From: a virus | IMG/VR virus record: IMGVR_UViG_3300040801_000888 | Span: 1-31,103 of that record | Direction: 5' to 3' (one strand) | DNA length: 31,103 bases | In this document: piece after piece, positions 16,433-25,284 of the stretch | How the letters are laid out: each line of letters starts with the position of its first letter | Position numbering within the stretch: position 1 is the stretch's first letter | Position numbers and translations under genes: made by a program | Notes under the pieces: generated by a model | What the model saw: the letters and a program-made list of their open reading frames with translations, nothing else | Database searches by the model: none | What the model was told of the DNA's origin: nothing

Positions 16433-19400
16433 TTATGTCCATCTTGATTGAGAGTCTCTGTATCGATCATCTCTTATTACGTTGCGAACAGTTATATTGT
16501 TTTTTAGCTTAGTTTTATTTAAAGCTCTTGAAAACGATTCTGTTAAGTCTTGCATTTCACCATGCTTTCTTTGAGCATTAATATTTTTTATTTTAAATAT
16601 GCTCGAGCGACTAACCATGTCTTCGTAATCCTTGTATACCGTATCACCTTTTTTCAAGGCTACAACAGCGTTTTTTCTGTCAGTAGATAATATTCTTCCA
16701 TTACGCTCAACGTACTCTTTAAATCCACCGTCATTAATCATTGCAACTTGATCTTTACTAAGGTTATCAACACCTTTGCGATACTGTGGTATAGGAGCTG
16801 AAAGAACCGCTGCTATTTGAGCCGCTCCTAAAGCCGACATAACTCCAGTCATAATTGCTGCTGTTGCACCAAAATCTACTTTCGGAAAGTCAGCCCATAT
16901 ACCTACAATTGCTCTTGCGGTATTAATCATGATATCCGCCACTGCAAATTTCTTTTTCGCTTTAGCCGCTTTCTGCTCTTCTTTTAATCTATCTCTTTCA
17001 AGCTTTTTAAGTCTATCTTCTTTATTCCTTTCAAGAGTTTTTTGCTGTTCCTCATTATCTTCAGCTAAAGCTATAAGTCTATCATACTTATCTTCTTCAG
17101 CGCGTATTTCTGCATTTATATTTTCTATACGCCTATCAAATTGAGCGTCGATTATATCTCCTATAGCTCTTGAAAATTGCCTTGTTATTTGAAGAACTTC
17201 ATCCCAAACGTCTTCCCAATTATCAACATCAACCGGTGTAGTTATTTTACCAGCTTCAAGTTTATCTATTTGTTGTAGTAAAGAATTTATGTACTCTTCA
17301 TTGGCTTGGCCAGACGCTCTTAAAGTTTCTATTTGAGCATTTAGCTGTTCAATCTGAAGGTCTATAATAGCATTTACCTTTTCTCTTTCAGCATCTACTA
17401 ATTCAATATTCAGTCGCTTTTCATCTTCAGCTCCTTTTGCTGATGCTTCAAAAGTCTTTTTAGCTAAGGCTATCCTTTTGTCAAATACATTTTCAACAGC
17501 AGCTAGTTGCCTGCTTTGACCAACGCTTTCAGTTGTATCAGAAGCTTTTTCAATAAAGTCGTCATTTATCTTTATTAAGTCATTACTTAATTTTACAGCT
17601 TCAAGCCTAATAAAATCATTCTTCTCTTTTTCAAGACCTTCTATTTGAGCAATACCCTTAGCCCTGGCTACAGTGCCTTTTTCTATTGACGCTTCAATAG
17701 ACGCTATCTCGCTTGCTAATTTATCTTCAGCATCATTTACTTGAATTTTAAATTCATTACGCCTTGCCTCTGTTTCAAGTTTAGCTGATTTTTTAAGAGC
17801 TGCTAACCTAACGTCTAAATCTAAAGTTTCATCTCCAAAAACAGACAGGTTTTTATCTGCAACAAATTTTTGTATTTCAATAACAGTTTGTAGCCAATAA
17901 TCTTTCAATCGACGTAACCTTCGTTGCGTGACCTTAACTTCAGTCTCGGGAAGAACAGAAACATTACTATTCTCCACCAACTTTCGCCATACGTTGTATT
18001 CTGCTGCCGCTTGAGAATAAATAGCTCGAGCTTTATCTAAATCATCTTGATTAATTCCAAGAGCGCTTGAAATTCTTTCGCCGGTTTTTACAGCTTCAAA
18101 ATCAGCATAGTAATCATCATAAATTCGTTTTGCTTCAAGATATTCAGTATATACTATATCAATTCTTTGTTCTGCATTTACTTTCATTCTCGCAACAACT
18201 TTCTTCTCTTTTTCTGCTCGTATGCGCGCTATTTCATCTATTCCGTTTGAGATTATTATCCTTTCTTCTCCTACAGCGGTTTTAAGCCTTTCAAAATAAT
18301 CGTCTTCAAGTTTTTTAAGTTGTCTCTCTTGTTGATCAACCGGACTTAATTTATCTATGTATTCACGAGTACTTGTCTCTAAAGCTTTTTTAAAGGATTC
18401 TTCATCAACACTTATTCTAACCCGCATTTCTTGCTCTTCCGTTTGGAGCATTCTGTCCCAGTCTTCAAGTATTTGATTTGTATAATCTAAGAAACCTCCA
18501 AAGACTCTTTTAATTACACTATCACCTTCAGATATATTTTTAATAAAAGTTTGCCAACTAGCGGTTAGTCTATTTTGTTTGGCTATTAAAGTTTCAATAC
18601 GTCCTTCATTTTCAATTCCGTATGCTCTTTCAACAGCTTGAGCAAAATCAGGTAATACTTCAGCAGAAAGTACTTCACCTTTTTTAAGCATTTTATCTAA
18701 CTCAGGGATTGTTACTCCAATAGATGCCGCCATGATACCCATTGCGCCTGGCAATCTTTCACCTAACTGACGACGTAATTCCTCTGTTGTTATCTTTCCT
18801 TTAGATAACATTTGTTCAAGAGCTAAATAAACACTGGTAAGCTCATCTGTATTTAAACCGAGTACAGCCGAAGCCTTTGTCATCGATTCAAATATGTTTT
18901 CAGTTTCGCGTAATGCTAAACCTGATTCTTGAGCAGCAGCTAAAAACCTTGACCAACGTGTTGTAGTGGTGACTAATTCAACACCGTAAGCTTTTGTTAT
19001 TCTTAAAAGAAATCTTTGTGAATTCTCAAAGTTAAGCTGGCTTTTCGTTACTTTTTCTAACGTAAAAGCAAGAGAGTCAAATGTCTTAACTGTGGTAAAT
19101 ATGTTTTTACCTAGGGCTAACATTTGTTGCCCAATAGCTAATATTCCACCTGCTTTAAGAAGATTAAGTATACTAGCTGAAAACCCAGAAAAGGCCTTAC
19201 CTCCTCTTTTAGTTGCTTTTGCGGCTCTATCCTGGGCTTTGATCGCATCATCCAAAGCTTTTCTAAGCTCTTTTAATTTTTTCTTATTTGATTCAATTGC
19301 GGCGTTTTGATCTCTTACAATCGCTTTCAAATAATTCATTTTATTACCAAGCTCTCCAACTTTTACTCTTACTCTTTTTATGCTGTTCTCCATCTTTTTA

Positions 19401-19519
19401 AAGTTGGCAGCAGTAGTTGAGCCCATTGTAGAAGATGCTTTTTTAAGGGCATTTAACTCAGCGGCTAAATTCCTGATTTCAGCAAGAGCCTCTTTCGCAT
19501 TTATGTTTAACTTAGCCAT
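16433..19519 (-). CDS. tail tape measure protein
   Basis: A 1028-aa protein that sets tail length. The N-terminal 100 residues are a charged coiled coil. Residues about 105-150 include a hydrophobic stretch (GFSASILNLLKAGGILAIG). Residues about 190-295 hold the hallmark of tape measure domains of the TMP_2 type: AAQESGL, ASAVLGLNTDEL, MLSKGKITTEELRRQLGERL, PELDKMLKKGEVLSAEVLP. A long heptad-rich coiled coil follows (about 400-880), then a hydrophobic segment (FAVADIMINTARAIVGIWADF) and an Ala-rich region. By the usual 1.5 angstrom per residue rule the tail would be roughly 150 nm long. Its start overlaps the chaperone candidate by 8 bases. Confidence 0.93.
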   Translation of the reverse strand: MAKLNINAKEALAEIRNLAAELNALKKASSTMGSTTAANFKKMENSIKRVRVKVGELGNKMNYLKAIVRDQNAAIESNKKKLKELRKALDDAIKAQDRAAKATKRGGKAFSGFSASILNLLKAGGILAIGQQMLALGKNIFTTVKTFDSLAFTLEKVTKSQLNFENSQRFLLRITKAYGVELVTTTTRWSRFLAAAQESGLALRETENIFESMTKASAVLGLNTDELTSVYLALEQMLSKGKITTEELRRQLGERLPGAMGIMAASIGVTIPELDKMLKKGEVLSAEVLPDFAQAVERAYGIENEGRIETLIAKQNRLTASWQTFIKNISEGDSVIKRVFGGFLDYTNQILEDWDRMLQTEEQEMRVRISVDEESFKKALETSTREYIDKLSPVDQQERQLKKLEDDYFERLKTAVGEERIIISNGIDEIARIRAEKEKKVVARMKVNAEQRIDIVYTEYLEAKRIYDDYYADFEAVKTGERISSALGINQDDLDKARAIYSQAAAEYNVWRKLVENSNVSVLPETEVKVTQRRLRRLKDYWLQTVIEIQKFVADKNLSVFGDETLDLDVRLAALKKSAKLETEARRNEFKIQVNDAEDKLASEIASIEASIEKGTVARAKGIAQIEGLEKEKNDFIRLEAVKLSNDLIKINDDFIEKASDTTESVGQSRQLAAVENVFDKRIALAKKTFEASAKGAEDEKRLNIELVDAEREKVNAIIDLQIEQLNAQIETLRASGQANEEYINSLLQQIDKLEAGKITTPVDVDNWEDVWDEVLQITRQFSRAIGDIIDAQFDRRIENINAEIRAEEDKYDRLIALAEDNEEQQKTLERNKEDRLKKLERDRLKEEQKAAKAKKKFAVADIMINTARAIVGIWADFPKVDFGATAAIMTGVMSALGAAQIAAVLSAPIPQYRKGVDNLSKDQVAMINDGGFKEYVERNGRILSTDRKNAVVALKKGDTVYKDYEDMVSRSSIFKIKNINAQRKHGEMQDLTESFSRALNKTKLKNNITVRNVIRDDRYRDSQSRWT

Positions 19520-20111
19520 TCCTTTTTATTGTTTTATTTTTTTGATCTAAAGCTTTAGTCCAAAAAACATATCTTTTAATACTGTCTTTATAAATATTTA
19601 TTTTATAACTTAACGGTATTCCAATTTCTAAATTGATTATTGATTCTTCGAGATCGAAAGTTGGGGGTGCGTCGTCTTTCTTTTTTCCAAACCTATTTTT
19701 GAAGTTAGCTTTCTTTATGTTGATCTGGTTTTTTATCCCGACCAGGTTTTTTATAATTCTATCAAGTTGAGGGTTAATTTTATCTTCAGGATTTACTTTC
19801 CAATTCCAATCTGCTAAAGCCATAAATATCTCTATAGCTTCAAATTCATTGTACATTGATATTAATTCCTTGGTCATGTGATACCTGGCTTCTAAATAAT
19901 CAATATCTAATCTGCTCCTGTACTCTTGCATTAACTTTCTATTGTCAGTTAATCCATTGTACTCATTCATTATATCTATTAATGTTTGAGCTAGATGTTC
20001 TTCCTCAAAGTCAGCTGGGTCATCACCGTCTTCAAGAAGCAGTTTAAAATCCCGCGTCTTTATGACTTCAAAAAAATTGTATATAGGTATTTCAGAACAA
20101 TTTTTATACAT
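19512..20111 (-). CDS. tail assembly chaperone candidate
   Basis: A 199-aa acidic, helical protein located between tail tube and tape measure, the classic place of tail assembly chaperones. It overlaps the tape measure start by 8 bases. In many siphophages this position encodes two products through a ribosomal frameshift; here an A-rich run (AAAAAAA) lies near the 3' end, but the shifted frame stops within a few codons, so I see no extended product. No family signature recognised; call based on position and size. Confidence 0.55.
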   Translation of the reverse strand: MYKNCSEIPIYNFFEVIKTRDFKLLLEDGDDPADFEEEHLAQTLIDIMNEYNGLTDNRKLMQEYRSRLDIDYLEARYHMTKELISMYNEFEAIEIFMALADWNWKVNPEDKINPQLDRIIKNLVGIKNQINIKKANFKNRFGKKKDDAPPTFDLEESIINLEIGIPLSYKINIYKDSIKRYVFWTKALDQKNKTIKRNG

Positions 20112-20120
20112 TATTTTAAA

Positions 20121-20600
20121 TTAACCGTAAATATCAATGTCAGTCAGAGAACCTGCTGAACCTGTTCCTGCTCCTAGATTATCGATATAAGCATCTAGTT
20201 CAGGGTCTATAATCTCGTTGATTATAAAGTCTTTTTCTTGTTTAGTGAAGAAAAAAATTGCTTCACCATATTTGTCAAGCAAGGCTGTTGCCTTTTCATC
20301 GCTAGAATTTAATAACAAGTTATATCCTTCTAACTCGAGAAACAAACTGCTGTAGAATAAGCCTGTGTCTCTAAGGGTTACGTGCGAAGCTATCTGCCCT
20401 TTTTCCCTTTTAGTTTCTATAGTTGATCTTGAATATGTTGGCACTATTTCATTGCCATCACCGTCAACACCGTATCTATAAAGCCGAGTCCGAACTAACC
20501 CAACTATTTTTTTCTCATTCTTTTTAACTATCTTAGTCAAAACATCTGGTAGCCTTTGTCCGAATTGCTGTAGGTCCAGTATGTATTTTGTAAGACTCAT
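20121..20600 (-). CDS. tail completion / virion morphogenesis-like protein
   Basis: A 159-aa protein with a basic N-terminal half (KKNEKKIVGLVRTRLYRYG), a turn with TLRDTGLFYSSL, and an acidic C-terminus. The RDTG(L)FYSSL element followed by KYGEAIFFF resembles phage head-tail/tail completion proteins of the gp10/virion-morphogenesis sort. A longer frame opens at 20621, but that ATG lies in the loop of the terminator hairpin at 20608-20635. The ATG at 20600 just after the T run is a better start, and I use it. It follows the tail tube gene. Confidence 0.6.
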   Translation of the reverse strand: MSLTKYILDLQQFGQRLPDVLTKIVKKNEKKIVGLVRTRLYRYGVDGDGNEIVPTYSRSTIETKREKGQIASHVTLRDTGLFYSSLFLELEGYNLLLNSSDEKATALLDKYGEAIFFFTKQEKDFIINEIIDPELDAYIDNLGAGTGSAGSLTDIDIYG

Positions 20601-20604
20601 TTTT

Positions 20605-20635
20605 AAAAAAGGCCTAGCCATAAAACCAGGCCTTT
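20605..20635 (-). terminator. intrinsic terminator behind the tail tube gene
   Basis: On the minus strand AAAGGCCT (20635-20628) pairs perfectly with AGGCCTTT (20615-20608) around a 12-base loop, followed by further T residues to 20605. It lies 23 bases after the tail tube stop codon. Such a terminator would lower read-through into the tape measure genes, so the highly used tube protein is made in excess. The T tract is short (six including the stem), so it may be leaky. Confidence 0.7.
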
Positions 20636-20658
20636 CAACTAACTAACTAATTCAAAAA

Positions 20659-21594
20659 TTACGCCGCCGTAACGGTGTTATCGTTGCTCGCTCTGTAAAG
20701 TACGTCTGCAGAAACAGCTACTAAAGAGTTTGCTGTACCATCAAAGTGCTCAACTTTAACTACGTCATTCGTAGATATTGCAGCAGAAATAGTTATCTGG
20801 TAATTACCAGGCGTTCCTTCTACTACGCCAGATATGGTTGCAGATGAACCATTGACTGTTACTACAAAATCAGTTTGGTCAAGACCTTCAACGATGGTGT
20901 TCCTATCAGATGCCAGCTTAACAGCGACATCAATAACTGTATCTGTATTTGCAGGCGCTGCGTTGTAAGTTATTTCGGTTCCGTTTACAACTGGAACTTC
21001 ACTTGGAGAGAAATCTAAATCTTCAACGTGAAGGATTTCGTAACCTGTGTCCCATTGTATTCTATCGATAAATTGAACCATTATTGATTTAGATTCAGCA
21101 TCCCCTCCTTCAACTTTACGTTGAGTTAGTTCAGGCGTGGTGTGACCCGCAGTGAACCCTTGGAAATTTCCGTCTGAATCTTTTACCAACATCCAGTTAC
21201 CGTCTGTATCACCTAAGATATAATCGTAACTCTTGAAAGACTCGAGTTTGGCCATCTCTCGATAAAACTCATGCCCTTCTTCAAAAGTCAATTTATACTC
21301 AGGAAGACCCTTTACATTCAAACGCTTAATTCCCCTTGCGTTTGTAGAGTATGAATCTTCACTCGACAAATCTTCAAAACCTGTTGCATCAATAAGAGGC
21401 ACCGCAATACCTCTTTGCACTAAGTCAAGAAGATAAGCCTTGTTGAATGTATCGCTAGCCTGGATTTTGGTTCCCCGTTGTAATCCAAGCAAATGCGCTG
21501 GACTTCCAAAAAGAGACAAACAACCCAGTTTCCCGGTATTTGCTCCTCCTGAAGTACCACTACATGCTTTCTTACTTGCTATTTGTGAAATCAT
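20659..21594 (-). CDS. major tail tube protein with C-terminal Ig-like domain
   Basis: A 311-aa protein, the best candidate for the tail tube subunit because it precedes the tape measure cluster, is followed by its own terminator, and shows a two-part build. Residues about 1-205 form the tube-like domain (AVPLIDATGFEDLSSEDSYS, EYKLTFEEGHEFYREMAKL, MVQFIDRIQWDTGYEI). Residues about 210-308 form a small beta-sandwich (DFVVTVNGSSATISGV, GNYQITISAAI, VVKVEHFDG) of the decorating Ig-like kind found on many siphophage tails. No sheath gene is visible, which fits a non-contractile tail. Confidence 0.75.
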   Translation of the reverse strand: MISQIASKKACSGTSGGANTGKLGCLSLFGSPAHLLGLQRGTKIQASDTFNKAYLLDLVQRGIAVPLIDATGFEDLSSEDSYSTNARGIKRLNVKGLPEYKLTFEEGHEFYREMAKLESFKSYDYILGDTDGNWMLVKDSDGNFQGFTAGHTTPELTQRKVEGGDAESKSIMVQFIDRIQWDTGYEILHVEDLDFSPSEVPVVNGTEITYNAAPANTDTVIDVAVKLASDRNTIVEGLDQTDFVVTVNGSSATISGVVEGTPGNYQITISAAISTNDVVKVEHFDGTANSLVAVSADVLYRASNDNTVTAA

Positions 21595-21596
21595 TT

Positions 21597-21752
21597 TTAT
21601 TTAATTTTATTGTGTTTGATTAAACTATTGTACACCGCTTCGCTGTAAGTAATAAATTTACTCCCAAGCTTATATGCTTTTGGCTTTTTAGTTCCAATCA
21701 CAAGCTCTGGCACTATTACTTCACCAACGAACCTTTTTTTCTTTTTACTCAT
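21597..21752 (-). CDS. small basic protein between tail terminator and tail tube
   Basis: A 51-aa protein starting MSKKKKRFVG and ending HNKIK; about one quarter of residues are Lys or Arg. It fills the gap between the tail terminator candidate and the tail tube gene almost exactly (stop of the previous gene at 21754, start of the next at 21594). The start follows a TTAAG A-rich context. No domain recognised. Strict packing and full use of the gap are the main evidence that it is a gene. Confidence 0.65.
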   Translation of the reverse strand: MSKKKKRFVGEVIVPELVIGTKKPKAYKLGSKFITYSEAVYNSLIKHNKIK

Positions 21753-21753
21753 C

Positions 21754-22278
21754 TTAATTAGTTTTTATGCTCCTTAAACATGAATCATTTACGTCTAAGT
21801 TCCAAACTGTTTTTAAAGCATCCCATCTGTCTGGTAATTTGTCCGCATCTGCGTCATATAAATCACCTGAGTAGTTGGCAAACTTTATTATTTCAACTGA
21901 CTCTTGAACTGAAATTGTGTTAGCCTTTCTAAAGTAATTAAATACATTGTCATAAAGAGGAAATAAAACCTTTTTAAAAGTTGTATCTATTCTGGCTTTA
22001 TTAGCCATTGCTTTAGAAGTATTTACTGCTAATATTAAAGTCAAATCAGTAATCAATACACGTTTAGACCTAGTCATATGCTTTTCAACATATGGATATA
22101 AAAGCCAAATCAATGGGTAAGGATTGAACCCGTGAGCTTCTGCTTTACTTAAAAAGGTTTTTAAATCCTTTTTTGTACCATATCTAAATATCGGCTTATA
22201 AGTTGTAGACCCAACAGTATATGACATCTCTGGTAAAAGTTCAAGAACTTCTTTTAATCTGTCTTCTACTACTATCAT
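21754..22278 (-). CDS. tail terminator / head-tail joining candidate
   Basis: A 174-aa protein with an N-terminal helix (VVEDRLKEVLELLPEM), strands with YKPIFRYGTKKDLKTFL and PYPLIWLLYPYVEK, then helices. The position two genes before the tail tube and the size suit a tail terminator or head-tail stopper. The IFRYG...K..L and PLIWLLYP elements look familiar from Bacteroidetes phages, but I cannot name the family. The first in-frame start is a TTG at 22281; the ATG at 22278 overlaps the previous stop (TGATG) and is chosen. Confidence 0.6.
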   Translation of the reverse strand: MIVVEDRLKEVLELLPEMSYTVGSTTYKPIFRYGTKKDLKTFLSKAEAHGFNPYPLIWLLYPYVEKHMTRSKRVLITDLTLILAVNTSKAMANKARIDTTFKKVLFPLYDNVFNYFRKANTISVQESVEIIKFANYSGDLYDADADKLPDRWDALKTVWNLDVNDSCLRSIKTN

Positions 22279-22952
22279 CAAATTCCAAATTTATTCATAA
22301 GCTCCCATTTTTGTCCGTTAAATCCAGGGTAATAATCTTCGCTTATGTCATTCATATCTTTGATGAACTTATAAAGAGTAACTCTATCGTTACCTTGATA
22401 ATAGTCATAACCTACATAGCCGGTTTTATCATGATAAACAAGCTCTCGGGTTGTTCCTTTACCTTGTACTAAAGTCACAAAGTTATTCCAAGCCTCTACA
22501 GCTCTATTCGAAATACTAGCATACATGTCGTCATTAACGGGCTTTTCAGAGGCCGATGCGACATTTGCCATATCTAAGTACCTTTTCCTTTCATGGAAAA
22601 AATAAACATAGTATGCCAAAAAACTTTGATTATATATATTCGCAGTTTTGTACCTAATACCTCTCCAGGTTATATTGCTGTCGCCGCCGCTCGGTGTATA
22701 CTTGTGACCATTTAATAAACGGTCCCATTTTGTATCGGATGCTTCTTTTAGCCCATTAGCCCTTGTAATGTCTAATTCAGCTATCAGCAATTCATAGAGC
22801 CGTTCTCCTAAACATTTGAATAAGCATTCATCAACAAGCTTGTCTCTTAAAACAGGGAAATGATTTCCCGAGTCTACCACTTCATCTGTAATAGAGGGCT
22901 TTGCTTGAGGTATATAAATATCTCCTACAAAATAAGCGTTGTTAATTATCAT
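22278..22952 (-). CDS. head-tail connector (adaptor) candidate
   Basis: A 224-aa, mostly helical protein two genes after the major capsid protein, where adaptor/connector proteins that bind the portal normally lie. Landmarks are LVDECLFKCLGERLYELLIAEL and a region rich in Tyr/Trp (TANIYNQSFLAYYVYFF). Bacteroidetes phages encode helical proteins of this size here. The frame opens at a TTG at 22961, but the ATG at 22952 gives a normal start and is preferred. The stop overlaps the next gene's ATG (TGATG). Confidence 0.62.
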   Translation of the reverse strand: MIINNAYFVGDIYIPQAKPSITDEVVDSGNHFPVLRDKLVDECLFKCLGERLYELLIAELDITRANGLKEASDTKWDRLLNGHKYTPSGGDSNITWRGIRYKTANIYNQSFLAYYVYFFHERKRYLDMANVASASEKPVNDDMYASISNRAVEAWNNFVTLVQGKGTTRELVYHDKTGYVGYDYYQGNDRVTLYKFIKDMNDISEDYYPGFNGQKWELMNKFGI

Positions 22953-22970
22953 GCTAATCAATTAATGTTT

Positions 22971-23156
22971 TTAGAGACTGGCTTTTTTTGGAACATACTT
23001 TTCGTGCTTCTTCACAACTTTGGCGACCTTAAGCCTTTCCACGACTGCATGAACAGTTGATTCGTGATAAACAGCTTTTTCGCCTTTTTTGTGTGCACCG
23101 TGATTTTTAATAAATTCTACTTCAACCCAAGGGGTTGGCTTTTCCGCTTTCGCCAT
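22971..23156 (-). CDS. small basic head-region protein
   Basis: A 61-aa, Lys-rich protein with the pattern VEVEFIKNHGAHKKGEKAVY followed by a helix (ESTVHAVVERLKV). Short proteins of this pattern (a small SH3-like beta unit: strand, HKKGE turn, strand, helix) are common directly after capsid genes in Bacteroidetes phages. It lies 30 bases behind the major capsid gene. Function unknown; decoration or head completion is a guess from position. Confidence 0.62.
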   Translation of the reverse strand: MAKAEKPTPWVEVEFIKNHGAHKKGEKAVYHESTVHAVVERLKVAKVVKKHEKYVPKKASL

Positions 23157-23186
23157 GATTATATAAATTTAAGGATTAATTACTAA

Positions 23187-24398
23187 TTAAGGAGCTTCGA
23201 TTGCAGCGACTACAGTTGCAATAGTATCATACACAAATGCCGCTTGATCTAAGTTCTTAACGTACTGGAAGTACCTTGACTCACCAACCATTGTGAATTG
23301 GTTAGTAGTAAACTGATCGTTAATCCATCCAATTCTCACGGAGAAAGGAACGTAATTAACAATGTTGTACTTGCTCATGTCAGCAACAAAAATCTGCCCT
23401 GCAGGAATTTTTGCCCAGGGACGAATTGTTACCCCTCCAATGTTAACAGAGTTGAACAGGCTTGCTTGAGGGTACAGAGGCAATCCATTCGCGTCTTTAG
23501 CAGACTGGAATTGTAAGAAAAAGTCAATTGGGCTAATCATTACTACGTTTGGCATGTAATGTGCCTCGTCAGTAAAGTTTGCAGTTGTGTAAATGTCAGT
23601 GATGATAGCGTTAACTACATCCATGAAATTACTTGCTCCAGATGCAAAAGCATTGGCCATTGAACCCGCTACAAAAGTACGTCCGTAAACGGTTGCTCCT
23701 GTTGGGTTGTTTCCAGTACCATCTCCAAAGAAAACTCCGTTAACTTTGAAAAGATCGTGCTTCTTGCGAAGGAATTCACGTGCAACAGACTCCATCCTTG
23801 CGTAGTCAGTCACGGCTTCTTCTGTCAAGATTTCATGCGCAGCAGCTTTCCTTGGCGTCAGGTAGCGAGTTTCCCATCTGAAATCAATCAGAGGTTTCGC
23901 GCCTGCTTCTGCTACGAATGCGTAATCACCTTCTTTCGGAAGCATTTCCGTATAGGCAATTGCGGCCTGGCTTGTGTTTGTTACAGTACAAAGGCTCAAT
24001 AAAGAATTATCATCCCGTAGGTTGAAACTTCCTAGTTGAGCATTCATAACTTGAGGCGCAGCAGTACCAGGCTCAGTTCCGCTTGCAGTGGTTACAGCCG
24101 CAGGGGCTTTTTCTGCAAATGGATTGAATTCGATTTCACCTGCTCCAGCTTTGTAAATCTTCGAAATTTCATCTTTGTTCTCCCAAAGGAAAGACGCGAA
24201 CTCTTGTTCGTAGGTCTTCATAACCTTTGCTTCCTGGGCGTCAATGAAATTCTGAAGTGCTAGTCCCTGGTCTTCAACAGCCTTGATAGCTTTCTGAAGC
24301 TCATCTTTCGAGGCTCCTGAATCTTGAAGACTTTTCAATTCTGCTTGAACGTCCTTGAATTTTTGATCAAGCATGTTTTTGATTTGCTCTTCGTTCAT
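23187..24398 (-). CDS. major capsid protein, HK97 fold
   Basis: A 403-aa protein typical of HK97-like capsids. Residues about 1-75 form a charged coiled coil (scaffolding delta domain), likely removed by the neighbouring protease. From about 105 the mature capsid begins: an N-arm, then EMLPKEGDYAFVAEAGAKP, an E-loop-like segment, TEEAVTDYARMESVAREFL (spine helix), and FFGDGTGNNPTG near residues 222-233, a signature of this family. The C-terminal part (MISPIDFFLQF, NIGGVTIRPW, ADMSKYNI) forms the A and P domains. It lies behind the prohead protease with an 85-base leader, the second largest true gap among structural genes. Confidence 0.93.
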   Translation of the reverse strand: MNEEQIKNMLDQKFKDVQAELKSLQDSGASKDELQKAIKAVEDQGLALQNFIDAQEAKVMKTYEQEFASFLWENKDEISKIYKAGAGEIEFNPFAEKAPAAVTTASGTEPGTAAPQVMNAQLGSFNLRDDNSLLSLCTVTNTSQAAIAYTEMLPKEGDYAFVAEAGAKPLIDFRWETRYLTPRKAAAHEILTEEAVTDYARMESVAREFLRKKHDLFKVNGVFFGDGTGNNPTGATVYGRTFVAGSMANAFASGASNFMDVVNAIITDIYTTANFTDEAHYMPNVVMISPIDFFLQFQSAKDANGLPLYPQASLFNSVNIGGVTIRPWAKIPAGQIFVADMSKYNIVNYVPFSVRIGWINDQFTTNQFTMVGESRYFQYVKNLDQAAFVYDTIATVVAAIEAP

Positions 24399-24483
24399 TT
24401 TCGTTTTTGTTAAATTAATAATTTACCTATTAAACTGTGATAGTGCTATCGCGGCTATCTAATGAGTGTAGTGTTTAAAACGG
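24399..24483 (-). promoter_or_regulatory. leader region of the major capsid gene
   Basis: An 85-base non-coding stretch in an otherwise gapless operon. It contains GATAG (24439-24443) facing CTATC (24446-24450) and a further CTATC copy at 24455-24459, so a small hairpin or operator is possible. The start context is an A-rich AAAACGAAAATG, as usual for Bacteroidetes. The gap suggests a separate promoter or a translation-enhancing leader for the most abundant virion protein. I see no exact TAnnTTTG box. Confidence 0.3.
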
Positions 24484-25284
24484 CTACTCGCCTAACAACC
24501 AGTTCTTAATTGCTTCAGCCTCAATATCTTTTGTAACTTCATTGGCAACAACTTCAATACTTTTTACGGATTGAGTAGGTGTAATAAAATTGGAACCCAT
24601 TGGGACAGCTGAACCTTCAATGGCTTTAGCTTCTGTTACTGCCCAAAAATATTTTGTTCGCTCTAAATCAGCTTTGTTAACAACCAACGGAGCGTATTTA
24701 TCCCATTGTTCTTTTTCTTCCGGGTAATCTTCATCGTTTACGCATGTTACTATTTTAACGTAACGCATGCCAACACTGTGATTATCAACATTGCCTTTAG
24801 CATACTGCTTAAACATAAATTGATTACGTTCTTTTCTTACCTTAGATTCAAATACCAATGCTTGGGTTTTACCTTCAGCATCGTATCCAAGTTCTTTCCA
24901 GCTGTATTCTTTTGTATAAGCTTTTAAATCTTCTTTGTCTGAGATTATTGAATCAAAACTCATTTGGTGCTCCTTAAGATGCTTGAGTCTTTTGTTCTCA
25001 GATAATGATTTATCCCAAAGACCATTTATATGTACATCTTTATGAGAGTCAAGAACATTGGTCGTGTTTATAACTGCAACAACATCAATAGAATCTTTTG
25101 ACAACAAATCTTCTTCTTGATTTTTATTCGCCCCAACTTTCATAGTTACAGGCGATACAAAAGCAGCAAAGCCATCAGCTTTTTTAAAACACTGCTTTTT
25201 GGCGTATACTATATCTTCTTTATTACTTACTATATAGTCAAGTAATTCTTTTTCGCTGTCAAATTTTGGTAAACTAAACTCCAT
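24484..25284 (-). CDS. prohead protease, HK97 (U35-like) type
   Basis: A 266-aa serine protease expected to cleave the scaffold from the capsid protein during head maturation. Key positions are His106 in LKEHQMSFDS and Ser170 in NVDNHSVGMRYVKI, matching the His/Ser pair of the HK97 protease family. SIDVVAVINTTNVLDSHKDV (65-84) matches the N-terminal core strand and the loop where these enzymes carry a D-x-x-x-D/E motif. EGSAVPMGSN (after residue 220) matches the conserved strand that ends the core. It lies between portal and capsid, the standard order. Confidence 0.88.
   Translation of the reverse strand: MEFSLPKFDSEKELLDYIVSNKEDIVYAKKQCFKKADGFAAFVSPVTMKVGANKNQEEDLLSKDSIDVVAVINTTNVLDSHKDVHINGLWDKSLSENKRLKHLKEHQMSFDSIISDKEDLKAYTKEYSWKELGYDAEGKTQALVFESKVRKERNQFMFKQYAKGNVDNHSVGMRYVKIVTCVNDEDYPEEKEQWDKYAPLVVNKADLERTKYFWAVTEAKAIEGSAVPMGSNFITPTQSVKSIEVVANEVTKDIEAEAIKNWLLGE

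Noticed and set aside
19512-19560. Programmed frameshift in the tail chaperone (A-rich run before the tape measure start)
   Set aside because: The shifted frame meets a stop within a few codons, so no extended chaperone product is visible.
21597-23156. Paralogy between the two small Lys-rich proteins at 21597-21752 and 22971-23156
   Set aside because: They share only composition and a loose strand-turn-helix feel; no aligned residues strong enough.
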